This document shows positions 34,219-45,597 of a stretch of DNA of 64,000 nucleotides, piece by piece. The notes beneath the pieces were generated by a model. It searched no databases and was not told the origin of the DNA. It worked only from the letters and a program-made list of their open reading frames with translations. Origin of the DNA: Kwoniella bestiolae CBS 10118 (lineage: Eukaryota > Basidiomycota > Tremellomycetes > Tremellales > Cryptococcaceae); NCBI RefSeq assembly GCF_000512585.2, contig NC_089244.1, positions 682,001 to 746,000 of the forward strand. Direction: 5' to 3'. The first letter of the stretch is position 1; every line of letters begins with the position of its first letter. The position numbers and the translations under genes were made by a program.

Positions 34219-35601
34219 ATGTTGAGACTTGCCATCCTCCACACTCTCCTCTTGCCACTGGTATGGTTCGACTTCGACATCTCCTCAACCACGCGATACT
34301 CTTACTTCCACATCACAGAGGACCGCTCAAAATGTAGTACAATCCATCTACCGACCATCGACCTCCACACTATCTCATCCTTCTCCAACAAGTCAACTCT
34401 CTTCAACCTCCTACTGGTCTCTTCAGAATGCTACCAAATTGCCTCCCCCTCCTGTACAGGGAGATAGCCATAACCACCAAGAACTCACCCAGTCTTTTCA
34501 GAGGCTTGGCAAGGACCCCGCGTGAATTGAGGGTATACAAATCGTGTATCTCTGCATCTCTCCCTCCCACCCATCAAGATGAGGCGAAGGATCCGATGGA
34601 CAGGGCATATGGATATTTTTTCCTCACGTTGCATTAGATCAACCCGATACGAACGAGAACGATCACCTCCCTCCCTTCCCCTATCCATACCCCACTGAAC
34701 GATCCCATCAGCGGAAACTCAAATTACTCTCTTATACCCGACATCCCACCGTCGAATCACTCCCTTCACGACACATCACAACCGACTTGCAAGGATGTAG
34801 TAGAATTCCAATGCCGATTCTCCCAAGATATTCTGTCAGTTGAATGTCCTCTGCGTGAGGTCGGAAGTAGTATGGGACATTGCGTTATTCCTCGATTCGA
34901 GCACCCGGCCACACCAGCCTCATCCACTATTCGATGTCCTGTCCCCCGAACATGTATGTCTGGAGTTTCCCCAATTCGATGGGAAAAGCGCGAGGAAGCA
35001 GATCCAGCGATACATGCTGGCGACTGATCGATATCTCAGGGAAGAAGGGATCAAGGCATGGCCAAAAGAGATGAGGAAAAGATTCAAATCAATCGCTTCA
35101 TGTTTAGATCTGGTGGTCCAACATGGGATAGGAATCAATAAGAAAGGTTTTAAGTCAATCACGATACATAATTTCAGGAATGGTTCGATCCCTCTCGGTA
35201 ATCCTGGACGAATCAGGTTCTTCTGCTCTACTTGCGAATGCGATCCCACTTCGGCGGAGTACAACGTTCCTTCAAGACGGCAGAAATGCCCTCGGCATAC
35301 TACTAGGAATACTAGGATCTGTCGATTGAGGGAGCTGGCGTTCAAGCTGAACATTGGTATCACGATTGCCAAGAAGAACGGGAATACTGCGGTACTAGCT
35401 GAAATCGGGTCTGGGAAAGGTCGGGGGTGGGAATTCATAGCTCCGCCTGAAGTCGAGGGCGAAGAAGATCAGAGGAATGGGAGTGGGTGGAAAGGTATCG
35501 AAGATGAGATGAGAGCAAAGTGTCCTATCTGGAATATGCTCAATGTGGAGATGAGATCAAATGGAGGAGCGGAATCTTGTGTTTGTTGTGGGAATAAGTA
35601 G
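34219..35601 (+). pseudogene. Multiply frameshifted F-box-like copy (E)
   Basis: Homology is spread over several frames. The F-box-like part reads H-L-P-T-I-D-L-H-T-I-S-S-F-S-N-K, then S-S-E-C-Y-Q-I-A-S; at 34446-34450 (a run of five C) the match moves by one base to P-L-L-Y-R-E-I-A-I-T-T-K-N and L-F-R-G-L-A-R-T-P. Another shift occurs near 34620 and another near 34840. From 34840 on a long open frame runs to 35601 with V-C-L-E-F-P-Q (34950), I-T-I-H-N-F-R-N-G-S-I-P (35157), F-F-C-S-T-C-E-C-D-P (35220), G-W-E-F-I-A-P-P-E (35430) and S-C-V-C-C-G-N-K at the stop. At least three frame breaks make a functional full-length protein unlikely, though the 253-residue C-terminal frame might still be translated. 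Confidence 0.68.
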
Positions 35602-35722
35602 GACTTGCGAGGGGTGAGGACTTTCTTCATATTCATTAGGATGGCATAGGTTGAGATAGAAAATATCAGATACTGTATATACAACTTCCATGTTACGGTA
35701 GCGAATGTAAACGGTTACCTGT

Positions 35723-35911
35723 TCACTTCCCACCGCAACATTCACAAGGGTCCGCATCTCCCCTCATCTTCATCTCCAAATTCAAATTACCAAGGTGGGG
35801 TACCTTTTGAATAGCTACTTGTAATACACCAGCCAACTCCTCCTCTTCCGATGACGATGGATGTACTAGAACCCATTGCTTCGACTGCTCAAGCTCCAAA
35901 CTCCTCTCCAT
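35723..35911 (-). pseudogene. C-terminal fragment of an F-box-like copy (G)
   Basis: A 62-residue minus-strand frame reads Q-W-V-L-V-H-P-S-S-S-E-E-E-E-L-A-G-V-L and ends G-D-A-D-P-C-E-C-C-G-G-K. It matches only the last part of copies E and F (W-x-x-I-x-P followed by an acidic run, then the terminal motif). Nothing upstream on the minus strand continues the homology, and the plus-strand copy F begins about 100 bases further on. It is a truncated remnant, tail to tail with E. Confidence 0.6.
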
Positions 35912-36011
35912 CTGTTAATACATCCTCACGACCTTTTGGCTCATCCTCCTCGTCTTCAGCATACCACATATCTTACACTTTTTTCGACGCTCCAAGACCG
36001 CTTTCAACAAG

Positions 36012-37346
36012 TACCTCCAACATGGCTCCGGGGGAGAATGTATATTCCCTCCAGATATCATTCGACAGATCGCCTCTCACTCTGATAAGCTGACGTTATA
36101 TCGATTAATCCAAACTTCAAGTTCGACTTACGACCACGCATCGCCTTCCTATATCACGATCTGACCATCACCGGAAACAACGCCGAGAAGGTATTCAGGG
36201 GATTAGCGAATACGCCAAGAGAGGGAAGGGCAGTGAGGGTCAGACAAGGCAAAGGATCAAGATCGTTGTTGTGGATGTGGATCGAATATTGGGGTATGAG
36301 AGATCCCCCGCCATCCACAATTACTTATCCTTACGCTACGGTAGAAGAGGAAGACGAGCTAGATGATCAGACCAGTTATCCCAACTGGGATACGTGAACC
36401 ATCGATACCCATCGTTCAAATCACACCGTCGCAAGCTCGTACTTCTCTCACACGTCAGAACACTCATCATCGCCTCTATCCCTTCGAGATTGGTATCTCA
36501 GGATTTCAAAACGTGGTCCAGGCTCTCTTCAGTATCACCGTTAGAAGACAGACTGCTACTTCATGTCAGAACAATTATCGTCACTGGTCAAGCAATCCGA
36601 GAACTGGCAGAATGGAGTGATAGATACCAGAAGAGCAATTTTGAGAAACGTCCTTTCGTAAATGGTCTGATTAATGCGTCATCTCCTGATCAACTGTGTA
36701 TGACTTATCCGAAGTTACATCTAGATCAATATCCGCCATTCCTCAATGACAGGATCGGTCATCTGAAGAACATCTTATCATCATCGGAATGGGCGAACAA
36801 AGAGGAAGACCTCAAGAGGAGTTTCAGTAATATGACGTTCAAGATCGATCAGGCGGTGATATCGTTCCTTCAGCTCAATACCACCTCTCTATCCGGTTGG
36901 TCACCATCTGATATCACCTTGCACAACCGACGAGCAGGACCTCTGGCATTCAACCGCTTTTATTCTCACAGGAGCAAGCGTACGAGAATTGTTTTGGAGG
37001 ATTGTACTCTCGATCATCACTCTGCGGCGGAACCATTGTGGTTCTGTCCTCAAAATACTCATGATGTGGGACGACATACCCAGTTGGAGTACTTATCGGT
37101 GAATATTGTAGGATCGCAAGATTCAGGACTATGGACGGAGCATTGTACAATGAGGACGATATTTGGGAATTGATCTTACCGAGAAAGTTTATGGAGGAAG
37201 ATGAGCATGGTGTTTTGGCCAAATGGGAAAGATGGAAAGATGAGTTTATGGCGAAGTATCCTACTTTCAATGAGGATAGACTGAACATTATCGTCTGGTC
37301 TGAAGCTGAGAAGTGTGAATGTTGTGGACATTCAGAGGGGTTCTGA
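36012..37346 (+). pseudogene. Multiply frameshifted F-box-like copy (F)
   Basis: The plus strand reads I-F-P-P-D-I-I-R-Q-I-A-S-H-S-D-K, then T-Y-D-H-A-S, where a one-base shift (about 36138-36150) is needed to reach F-L-Y-H-D-L-T-I-T and K-V-F-R-G-L-A-N-T-P. A second shift near 36390 leads into a 259-residue frame with L-L-S-H-V-R-T-L-I-I-A-S-I-P-S-R (36440), L-C-M-T-Y-P-K-L (36695) and I-T-L-H-N-R-R-A-G-P-L (36915). A third near 37130 gives I-W-E-L-I-L-P and the end E-K-C-E-C-C-G-H-S-E-G-F. Three shifts, none explained by an intron, indicate a pseudogene. The first break falls at the same codon as in copy E. Confidence 0.68.
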
Positions 37347-38411
37347 TGAAGGACAGAGGATTCACTATGGAGACTATGGTTGTGAATATCGTTGATACAG
37401 TATATCGATAGATCAGGTATTTTCTTTGTGTTATATCTTTGCCGGAGATAGCTTGTACAAAGATACATGTCGATGATACTGTCCGAGCTGACAGGTGCCC
37501 GCTGCTTCACACCACACGGAATCTTATTGAACCATATAGTCGACGGTTCTCACAAGGGACATACATATAACCCTCATAATTCTCCATCCCGTAAGTCGAA
37601 ACAGAGCTTTCAGAAACGTAATGACTGGATTAAAGATCCTGAAAGTGTGTATCAGCCCTTTCGAGGAGATACTGAATGTACGAAGCCGATGCTCATTGGA
37701 GAACACATGATTCGTGGAGATTGTTCTCCCCATGAAAGATCGAAGGTGTCCTGAACCATCCCCTGCCTCTATATGATCCTTCTGATATGCCCCGACCTGC
37801 TCATTACTTCGAGAATGCTCTATCGGAGGGCCTTGCCTTGAGTTTGATGACTGGTCTTGAGGTACATCAGTGATGCTCGAAGAGGCTGTATTGAATGGGT
37901 ACGATGTGAGGATAACAATCTGTGAGCTGGGGAGAGAGATAGACATTATGGGAGTGGTTCAGGTGACATTTTTGGGAAATCCGAATAATACGAGAGGAAA
38001 TTGTGCCTTTGTGGTATCGAATTGGGATTGAGATGGATTTTTGTGTTTGGGTGTGAATCAATCCCGAGCTCTGACTTCTACAAGCACTACCGGGACCAGA
38101 AACGATCGTCACGAGTCGTTCATCGTCCGGACCTCGTGAAAGGACTGTGGAATGAAAGGACATCTCATGTGGGCACGAAATGAAAGGACGTCTTCCAAAA
38201 AGGACTTCGCATCTTCATGGTCTTGTGCGAGGTTTATGGGTATAATCTACTTGGCATAATCAGTGCATTCTACTATCTAATGCTCATTCTCATGCAGTGA
38301 ATGACCATCTCGTATCTTACGGAGCTAATATCCAACACAATGAGACATGATCCAGGAAGGATCGTTTTACTCCTGATATTCTTCTCTCCCTTCTGGCCTA
38401 TATTCGTAATC
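37347..38411. other. Gene-poor stretch beyond the F-box-like cluster
   Basis: Over 1 kb without a supported gene. Open frames on both strands (37467-37754 plus; 37524-37946 and 37867-38163 minus) lack recognisable motifs. It may hold older, unrecognisable cluster remnants. Confidence 0.4.
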
Positions 38412-39730
38412 TTACATCGGCATCACGTTTGCTCCGAGAGGTTCTTTCGGATGCGTTGAAGGAGATTCGATGGGTTTGTGGGATGATGTGGGGTTTAACC
38501 AGCTGGCGACGGCTTCAGCTACGAGTTCGGAGTTCTCTTGTGCTGTGAAACATAGGGTATCAGCTCACTCCTGGAGTACTCGTGAGACAATCAGGTAGGG
38601 CTGAGCTGAGCGGATCAATCACACTCATGTGGAAAAAGCGTTAACTCACTCAAACAAAATGCGTGTGGAACCCCATCTAACACCTTCACTCTCCCACCCT
38701 CCTCCCCACCCAGCGCATCTTGTACCAACGGTCCATCCCTCCCAACCCAACCATCAAGGTTCCCTTTTGCCCAAACTCCGTATAGCCCCTTCCCACCCCC
38801 ATGCTCTCGTGTATTCTGCAATTTGAACCACTCTAAATCCGGATCTCTTATCAGGTCCATCTCCGATCTTGAGAGGTGTAAGACGTGTTTGATCACTTCC
38901 GATGAATTTACGAGGGACACCGAGGTGGGCGGTAGGGATGTGTAAGGGAGTAGGGGGCGGATGAGGGGTGAAAGGAGGGGTAAGAGGGGTTTGAAGGGGC
39001 GGTGGAATATTGGCTAATACAGTCATTACAACTTATCAGCTGATATTGTATGGCATTATGACGATGACGATGTAGCTGAAATGGAGAAGGTGATAGCTCA
39101 CCCATAACGTCCATCCATTCCATGTATTACTTATCCACCCCAAGGTAGGAAACAACAGAAGCCCACTTTCGACTGGCCATTCTTGCTCATTGGGACTGGT
39201 ATTGACTTGCTTCATAACTTCGCAAGTCAGCCACGCACCAACCGAGTGACCCATCAGACTCAATTTGGGCTTATCGGAGGAGGTATTGCCATCCTCGGTG
39301 GACCATCCGTCGAGGTAGGTTCGCAGGGATTGAACAAGTTCGATTTTGGATTCTAGTTGTTGGGGTAAGTCCAATGGATCTTTGGGAGAGGGGATGGTGG
39401 TTGAATGACCTATGTGGGATGTGGCTAGGATGGCGTACGAGGGAGGGAGGAGGGATTGGAGGTGGGTTAAGAAAGGGGGGTAGTAGCCTAGTAGACCGGG
39501 GTTGCCTGGTACATTGCGACTGGGTCAGTAATGCTAAGTGATAGAGAGGATAAGATTGAACATGGCTTACCTAGGATGAAGAGGATGAGGTGACTTGGTG
39601 GTGAGCTGGTACCTCGTTGAGCAGGCCAGTAGTTGAGCTCTACCTCCCCACTCTTGTCTTTGAATGAGCAGGGTAAAGGGAATGAGCTAGTCGTAGTTGT
39701 CTGTCGGAGAAAAGCGAGTCGGTCGTCCAT
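38412..39730 (-). CDS. LDAH: Lipid-droplet-associated hydrolase (LDAH family)
   Basis: About five exons from the ATG at 39730. After M-D-D-R-L-A-F-L-R-Q and H-L-I-L-F-I-L-G, the frame crosses an intron into N-P-G-L-L-G-Y-Y-P-P-F-L (about 39480-39510), the family hallmark. The nucleophile elbow is L-M-G-H-S-V-G-A-W-L (about 39230-39260), and the catalytic His is probably in V-P-H-A-F-C-L (about 38655). A hydrophobic, Pro-rich stretch (F-K-P-L-L-P-L-L-S-P-L-I and on, about 38930-39010) could be the lipid-droplet-associating region. The end is at 38412. LDAH proteins are alpha/beta hydrolases on lipid droplets; sterol ester hydrolase activity is reported for the animal member but debated. The gene is divergent from RAD5. 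Confidence 0.82.
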
Positions 39731-40166
39731 TGTGGTAAAGGAGCGTGAGTGTGTGCTTGATGTGATGATTCGTAGACTAGGTCTGGGTCTAGCAAAGGAA
39801 AGAGATCTGAGCGAGTGTCATGAGCGTTTCAGCATTGTTGCAGTACTGTCTCAATCAGATGAGCAGGCTATATGAGAAGACGATCCCTTGCTACTTTACT
39901 ATCGAATGCACCGGACGTGATAGGTGGAGGGACGAACCGTGCACGGTTGACGTCAACCGGCGGTGGTTTTCCCCCCGATTGACGCGTAAAAAGTTGGAAC
40001 ATGACTCTGCGACTACGCGTTGACTTGTTCGATATATGGGTTGGCCACTTGTATTCTTCACTTTACATCTCCAATTTTATCCCTCCTCTCCTATTCTCAT
40101 TTACAAAAGGAAAGTGTAGCATAACCCAACCTACGCAGGCTGTCGTTTCCTCTTCAGTCAACCAAA
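39731..40166. other. Divergent promoter, LDAH and RAD5
   Basis: Shared upstream region holding two ACGCGT boxes close to RAD5. No gene seen. Confidence 0.5.
39982..40020. promoter_or_regulatory. Paired ACGCGT (MCB-like) boxes upstream of RAD5
   Basis: ACGCGT at 39982-39987 and 40015-40020, about 150-185 bases before the RAD5 start. In ascomycete yeasts MBF uses this box to time DNA replication and repair genes to G1/S; RAD5 is a fitting target. Confidence 0.5.
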
Positions 40167-43100
40167 ATGGACATCGACGAAGAATCTTCAATCCCCTCCA
40201 AACGATCCTCTCCCGATCTATTCTTCCCAGTATCCGATTCAGAGGAGGAGGAAGATGTGATAATCGCATCTGGAGCACTGGCAGGTCCTTCATCATCAGC
40301 TATCAACCCTCCTTCCACAGCTACTTCAACCAGGACCAACGGTAATAGCAACAATCGTAAAACCCAGCAATCGCAGGAAGTATTCGGTTCACAGAATAGC
40401 GATGATATAGTCCCCCTAGATATCAAGCCAACTTCATCCAACATTGCAGGACCATCAAGAATCAAAAGGAACCTTTCTTCCTCTCCCCCTCCTTCGGCTA
40501 TACCGAATGATTTCGATCAAGGCTATCTAGGTGAATTCGTATGCGAGGGGTGGAGTTTATCAAAAGGGAAAGGATATTGTTCGCCAGGGAGTAAAGTGGT
40601 GTTCGAACGACCTAAACCCAAGTCTCAAGTCGAAGAGAAAAGCACTATCAGAGATACCAAGGGGCCTGCGAGATTGGTAAATGGGAAGGTAGTGGGTGCC
40701 AAGGGGAAGGTGATAGGTGGGAAACAGGTTACGTTGGGGTCGATGATGAGTAAGAAGAGTAGTCCTGCTGTAAGTTAGCTTTGTACTTATCATGAAAAGG
40801 ACTAGCTGATAGGGATGTGGTCGTAGCCCCCGAAAAAGACGACGGGTAAACCTGTGGTAGATTCGATTATTAGATTTAGGAATGATCGTGGATTCGGTGA
40901 GCTGAAGCGATCTGTTCGGAATTTTACATCATCAGCTGACTTTCCTCTCCTTATTCGCAGAGGGTAAGCAGACATATTTTGGGTGGCTACATCCACAAGG
41001 AAATAGCTTATATTATAGTGCTGTAGTCGGAAGATTGTCAGTCCAAGAAGCAGGATTCTTGACTCATCTCTTAGACACCGGCGTCAGTGAGTAGCATCGC
41101 TCTCTTGACGGTTCCATGGAGATCGTACCGCTGACGAAACCCACTTCCCTCTAGTTTCTTTGACTGGTCATGTGATAGACTGTCCTCTCAGTCTTTCAAC
41201 AGGAAGTACGATACTCCTCAATGTCAAGGTGTTCCTAGCTCGTAAGGCATTTGAGAATGTTGAGAAGAAGGATGAGCGAAAAGAAGAAGGTACATTCTGG
41301 CAGGAGCAGAAGGAGACCACAGAGGAGGAAGCTATGAGAAGAAGGAAAGATGCTTTGGGTGCTTTGTTCAGTGAGCTTTGTCTCGACCAAGTGTCCTCAC
41401 CTAGTGCTGTAGCTTATACCTATCCTGTCTATAGGCCGAATTGGCGTAAAGCCAATACGTTCGAATGCTTTGCTACTCGCTCAGAAGAAGAATGGCGCAG
41501 CAGTCATTAACGAAACCTCCCTTCAACACTTCTCAGATTCACCTAAACCCAAACGAAGTCCTTCTCCATCAAAGGGCAGTAATGGTACAGCATCTGAGAA
41601 GGGTAAAGGGAAAGCTTCAGCAGCTAATAGCGATAACGAGGAAGAAGAGGACGAGGATAGTGGAGATGAGGCTGAGAAGTTGGATGAGAAGCAGATGAAT
41701 GAGATTGATGCGATTTATGCAAAGTGAGTCCTACAGCTATCTCGGAAGTGTCGACCGATTAGGTAGCTAATCATGCCTGACTGTAGAGCTCAACAAGGAG
41801 ACAATCGCTTAGAAGAGAGTGACCCGCCCGAGTCCTTCTTGTATACGCTTAGACCGTATCAGAAGCAGGCTTTAACGTGGATGAGCGCTAGAGAGAAGGG
41901 TGATGAAAGTATAAGGGATAATCAGAGTTTGCATCCATTGTGGGAGGAGTGAGTATTGGCGTCCCTTCTGATATGTTATATACCCTTGGCTTACTTCACT
42001 CCTGTGTCTCAGATACGCATTCAAGAAGGAACATGTTGAAGGCCAACCCATCGAGATTGAAGACGAGGACGATTTCGTTGATCCAAGTCGGAAATTCTAT
42101 TGGAACCCTTACAGTGGAGAATTGAGCTTGACTTTCCCTACGTCGAATACTAGAGCTAAAGGTGGTATTTTGGCTGATGCTATGGGTAAGTGTTCACAAT
42201 CAGCGTATGAATATCTCGTTAATCTGCTCTGATAGGTATGGGCAAAACATGTATGATGGCTTCTCTCATACACGTCAACATCGACCCAGACATTTCATCT
42301 ACTCCACCGCCAACTACAGCAGAAGATGAAGAGCCGGCATTAAAACGACCAAAGTTCAAGCAAGTTACACTATCAAACCAATGGCGAGCTATACCCACCA
42401 TACCTAAGCCTACCAACGCCAACATACCCAGAGGGACATTGGTAGTCTGTCCTGTGTCATTAGCTTCACAGTGGCACGATGAATTGGGTAAAATGTCAGA
42501 GAAGGGGACTATCACCTCGTTTATGTGGTATGGAAACGATCGGATCGATATTGATAGATTACTTTCGCAAGAGGGGAAGAAGAAAGTGGATGTAATTATC
42601 ACTTCTTATGGGACGTTGGCGAGCGAGTATCAGAAATGGAAGAAGAACAAGGACAAAGCTACGTATGAAGGGGGAAGCTTATATGATCGTGAGTTAGCTG
42701 AATCTCTCTCAAAGTTCCCCAAAGAGTTGAATAGCTGAATCAAGAAATCATGATACAGACGAGTTCCTGAGGATTGTACTGGACGAGGCTCATAACATCA
42801 AGAATCGGACTGCTCAAGTGTCGAAAGCGTGCTACGAGATCAAAGGTCAGAGGAGATGGGCGTTGACTGGTACCCCTATCGTCAACAGGTTGGATGACCT
42901 GTATTCTCTCTTGTAAGCTTTTCGCCACCTGGGTTATTAGGATGCGCACAAGCTTACGACTGTACAGACATTTCTTACGGCTCGAACCATGGGGTCATTA
43001 TTCGTTCTTCCGAAGGTGAGCTTTTGGCTACATCTTGGAATAGAATGGGGTCCCAGCTGACATCTCGACGGATAGTTTCGTCACGGTCCCATTCCTGAAT

Positions 43101-44973
43101 CAGGACCCAAAAGCTTTGAATGTTGTTCAGTATATCCTAGAATCATGTTTGCTGAGACGAGAGAAGACAATGAGAGATAAAGATGGGAAGTTGATCGTGG
43201 ACCTACCACCTAAGACAGTCAGTTGTCCATGTCTTTCCCATGCTTGAGGGGGAGGAATCAAGCTGAATGCTGTCGATAACAGGTTGATATACAAGTTCTG
43301 GATTTCTCAAGACCTGAAAGACAGATATACAAGCATCTCGAAGACAGGGCTAAGAGGCGATTCATCCAGTTAGATGCGGAGGGAAGGGCTATGTCGAATT
43401 ATACGAGTATCTTGGCAATGCTCATGAAGTGAGCTTCGAACTTTGCTTTCACCTTCCCATCGTGCTGGGGTGTATTATATCAAGCTAACGGTGTATTCTA
43501 GACTCCGTCAATGTGTGGATCACCCACTGTTGGTGTTAGGCAAATCGACAGAAGATGACGAATCTACCGATAAGTTACTAGACGCCGAGACAGGCGATGA
43601 GAAGGAGAACCTGAAAGACTTGATCGCATTGTATGCTGGTGGTGCCAAGGCGACCCACAAGACCAATGGAGAAGACGTGGAGGAGGTGGACCATGCGTTC
43701 GCTGAGAGGGTTTTGAAGGAACTGGGGGAACAGGAGACCACACCGATTTGTGATATCTGCTCGAATGAGATGTTCGATGAGGTATTGTTGCCTTGTTACC
43801 ATCGATGGTGAGTTGGCATACCGGAATAGCATATCGACCGAAGGGACTCTTCCAGTCTTGAGCGACTTGAGCTGATTCATTTTTGTTGTCTAGCTGCCAA
43901 GACTGCATAGTCAACTGGATAGGCACATGCGAAGACCAAAATAAACCTGCCCTCTGCCCTTCCTGCTCAAAAGGTCCCATCAAATTATCAGACCTCCGAT
44001 CGATCCAGCGTAAACGCAAAAGGGTTAACCCATTGACTGGTATACACGAGGAAGGAGAACCTGGAGTGACGTTAGGCAAAGTGGATTTAGTACAGAGTAC
44101 GAAGTTACGAGCTCTGGTGAGGAAATTGGATGCTATGAGGCAGGATGATCCGGAGGTGAAGACTCTGGTGTTTAGTCAATTCACTTCGTTCTTGGGTGAG
44201 TCAGCTTCCTTCCTTTGAACCGGCTGGCATATGGTGATAAGCTGATTTGGCGGGTGTATGTAGATTTAATCGAGACCACTCTGACCAAGGAGGGTGTCAA
44301 ATGGCTGTGAGTTGATTTTCAGCTGCTCATTTCTGTTCTTCAGTATTGAAAATTCAGCTGATGTTCTGCATTCGATTCGCGTTTAGCCGATTCGACGGAT
44401 CAATGTCTCAAGCTCAACGAGCAGCTACGATAGAAGAATTCGGTAAGAAGACGAAAGAACCGCTGGTTCTGCTGATTTCGTTGAAAGCTGGTGGAGTGGG
44501 GTTGAACTTGACTATGGCGAATCGTGAGTTTGTCATAACCTGCGTGCTTCTCTGTCCATCTCTTCTACACATAATGTGACTTTAGAATGAGATGGAGGTA
44601 ATTGGCTGACTGTTCTTGTTACACAGACGTATTCATGATGGATACATGGTGGAACGAAGCGATCGAACAGCAAGCTATAGACCGAGTGCATAGACTGGGT
44701 CAGAACAAACATGTCTACGTGACTAGGTATATCATCAAGGAGACTGTCGAAAAGAGAATCATGAAGATACGTGAGTCAACATTTAACTTCGCCTGTACTG
44801 TGTATGGACAAATTCCTAATTCTGTTTGTTTTGATGCGATAGAACGATCAAAGACTGCGTTGGTCAACGCCTCGTTATCTGGTGGAGCATCGAAGGACAA
44901 AGGTGCGAGTTTAGCAGATATCAAGAAGATCTTTGGGCTGGACGAGGATGATAGTGAGGATGAGGTGTATTAG
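40167..44973 (+). CDS. RAD5: Rad5/HLTF-type DNA translocase and RING ubiquitin ligase
   Basis: A long gene with about fifteen introns, start at 40167 (M-D-I-D-E-E-S-S-I). Acidic, Ser-rich N-terminus, then G-Y-L-G-E-F-V-C-E-G-W, and a HIRAN-type region (R-F-R-N-D-R-G-F then V-G-R-L-S-V-Q-E-A-G-F-L, about 40870-41090). SNF2 motifs: G-G-I-L-A-D-A-M-G-M-G-K-T (motif I, split by an intron, 42160-42250), D-E-A-H-N-I-K-N (42783), T-G-T-P-I-V-N-R, L-R-R-E-K-T-M-R-D-K. A C3HC4 RING (C-D-I-C ... C-Y-H-R-W-C-Q-D-C ... C-P-S-C, 43750-43965) is inserted between the helicase lobes, as in Rad5. Then V-F-S-Q-F-T-S-F-L and D-R-V-H-R-L-G-Q (44682). It polyubiquitinates PCNA and reverses stalled forks in error-free damage tolerance. 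Confidence 0.94.
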
Positions 44974-45597
44974 TAGACTCGCATCGACCATCAAACCATA
45001 TGCATTGTACAGCATTTACACGTTACAATCTATCCATGTCCACTTGAACCAGCGTTACTCACATCCGCAGGGAGTGAACGAGAGGAAAGGCACACGGGTA
45101 AAGTGATAAGTACCGAAGTTTGCTCGAGTGTCCCTGAATATCCTCTTTACGTGAAAATAAGCTTTACATCCAGAAAAGGTAATACCAGTAGATCGCCCGA
45201 CGCGACGAGTGAGACATGTAGAAAGTATAAATACACCATGCAAGTCGGAAAGAGGAGTGTCTCTCCCCTCTTCACTCAACTTCCTTCCTTCCTATCTATA
45301 TTTCTATATTCCTTTCAACCTTTCAACCTTTCTATAATAGTTCAACAGGCTTGAACTCTTACGACCACGACCGATCCACCCATCTAATTCTTTAGTATCT
45401 TACTAAATCTTAGGAAAGGTCTGTGACCTTCTATCTTCAATACTCATCGTTCAACGAACCGAATAAATACGACTGGCTGGACCAACTACTCTAACCCATC
45501 GACAACATCTACAAACATCTCTTCGAGCCATCCATACGACTCATCACTCTACGACTCACGTATAATCAACCAAATCAAACCAACCTAATCTAGCAAA
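44974..45597. other. Intergenic, RAD5 3' side and promoter of the small secreted protein
   Basis: Pyrimidine-rich in its right half (45240-45420), which fits a promoter or long 5' UTR. No gene seen. Confidence 0.45.

Noticed and set aside
34440..34460. Programmed minus-one frameshift in copy E
   Set aside because: No canonical slippery heptamer in the reading frame, and further frame breaks downstream make a pseudogene more likely; kept only as an alternative.
34920..35438. 172-residue minus-strand open frame
   Set aside because: Shadow of the long plus-strand frame of copy E, which carries the family motifs.
36950..37510. 186-residue minus-strand open frame
   Set aside because: Antisense to copy F; no motif, and extends into unrelated flank.
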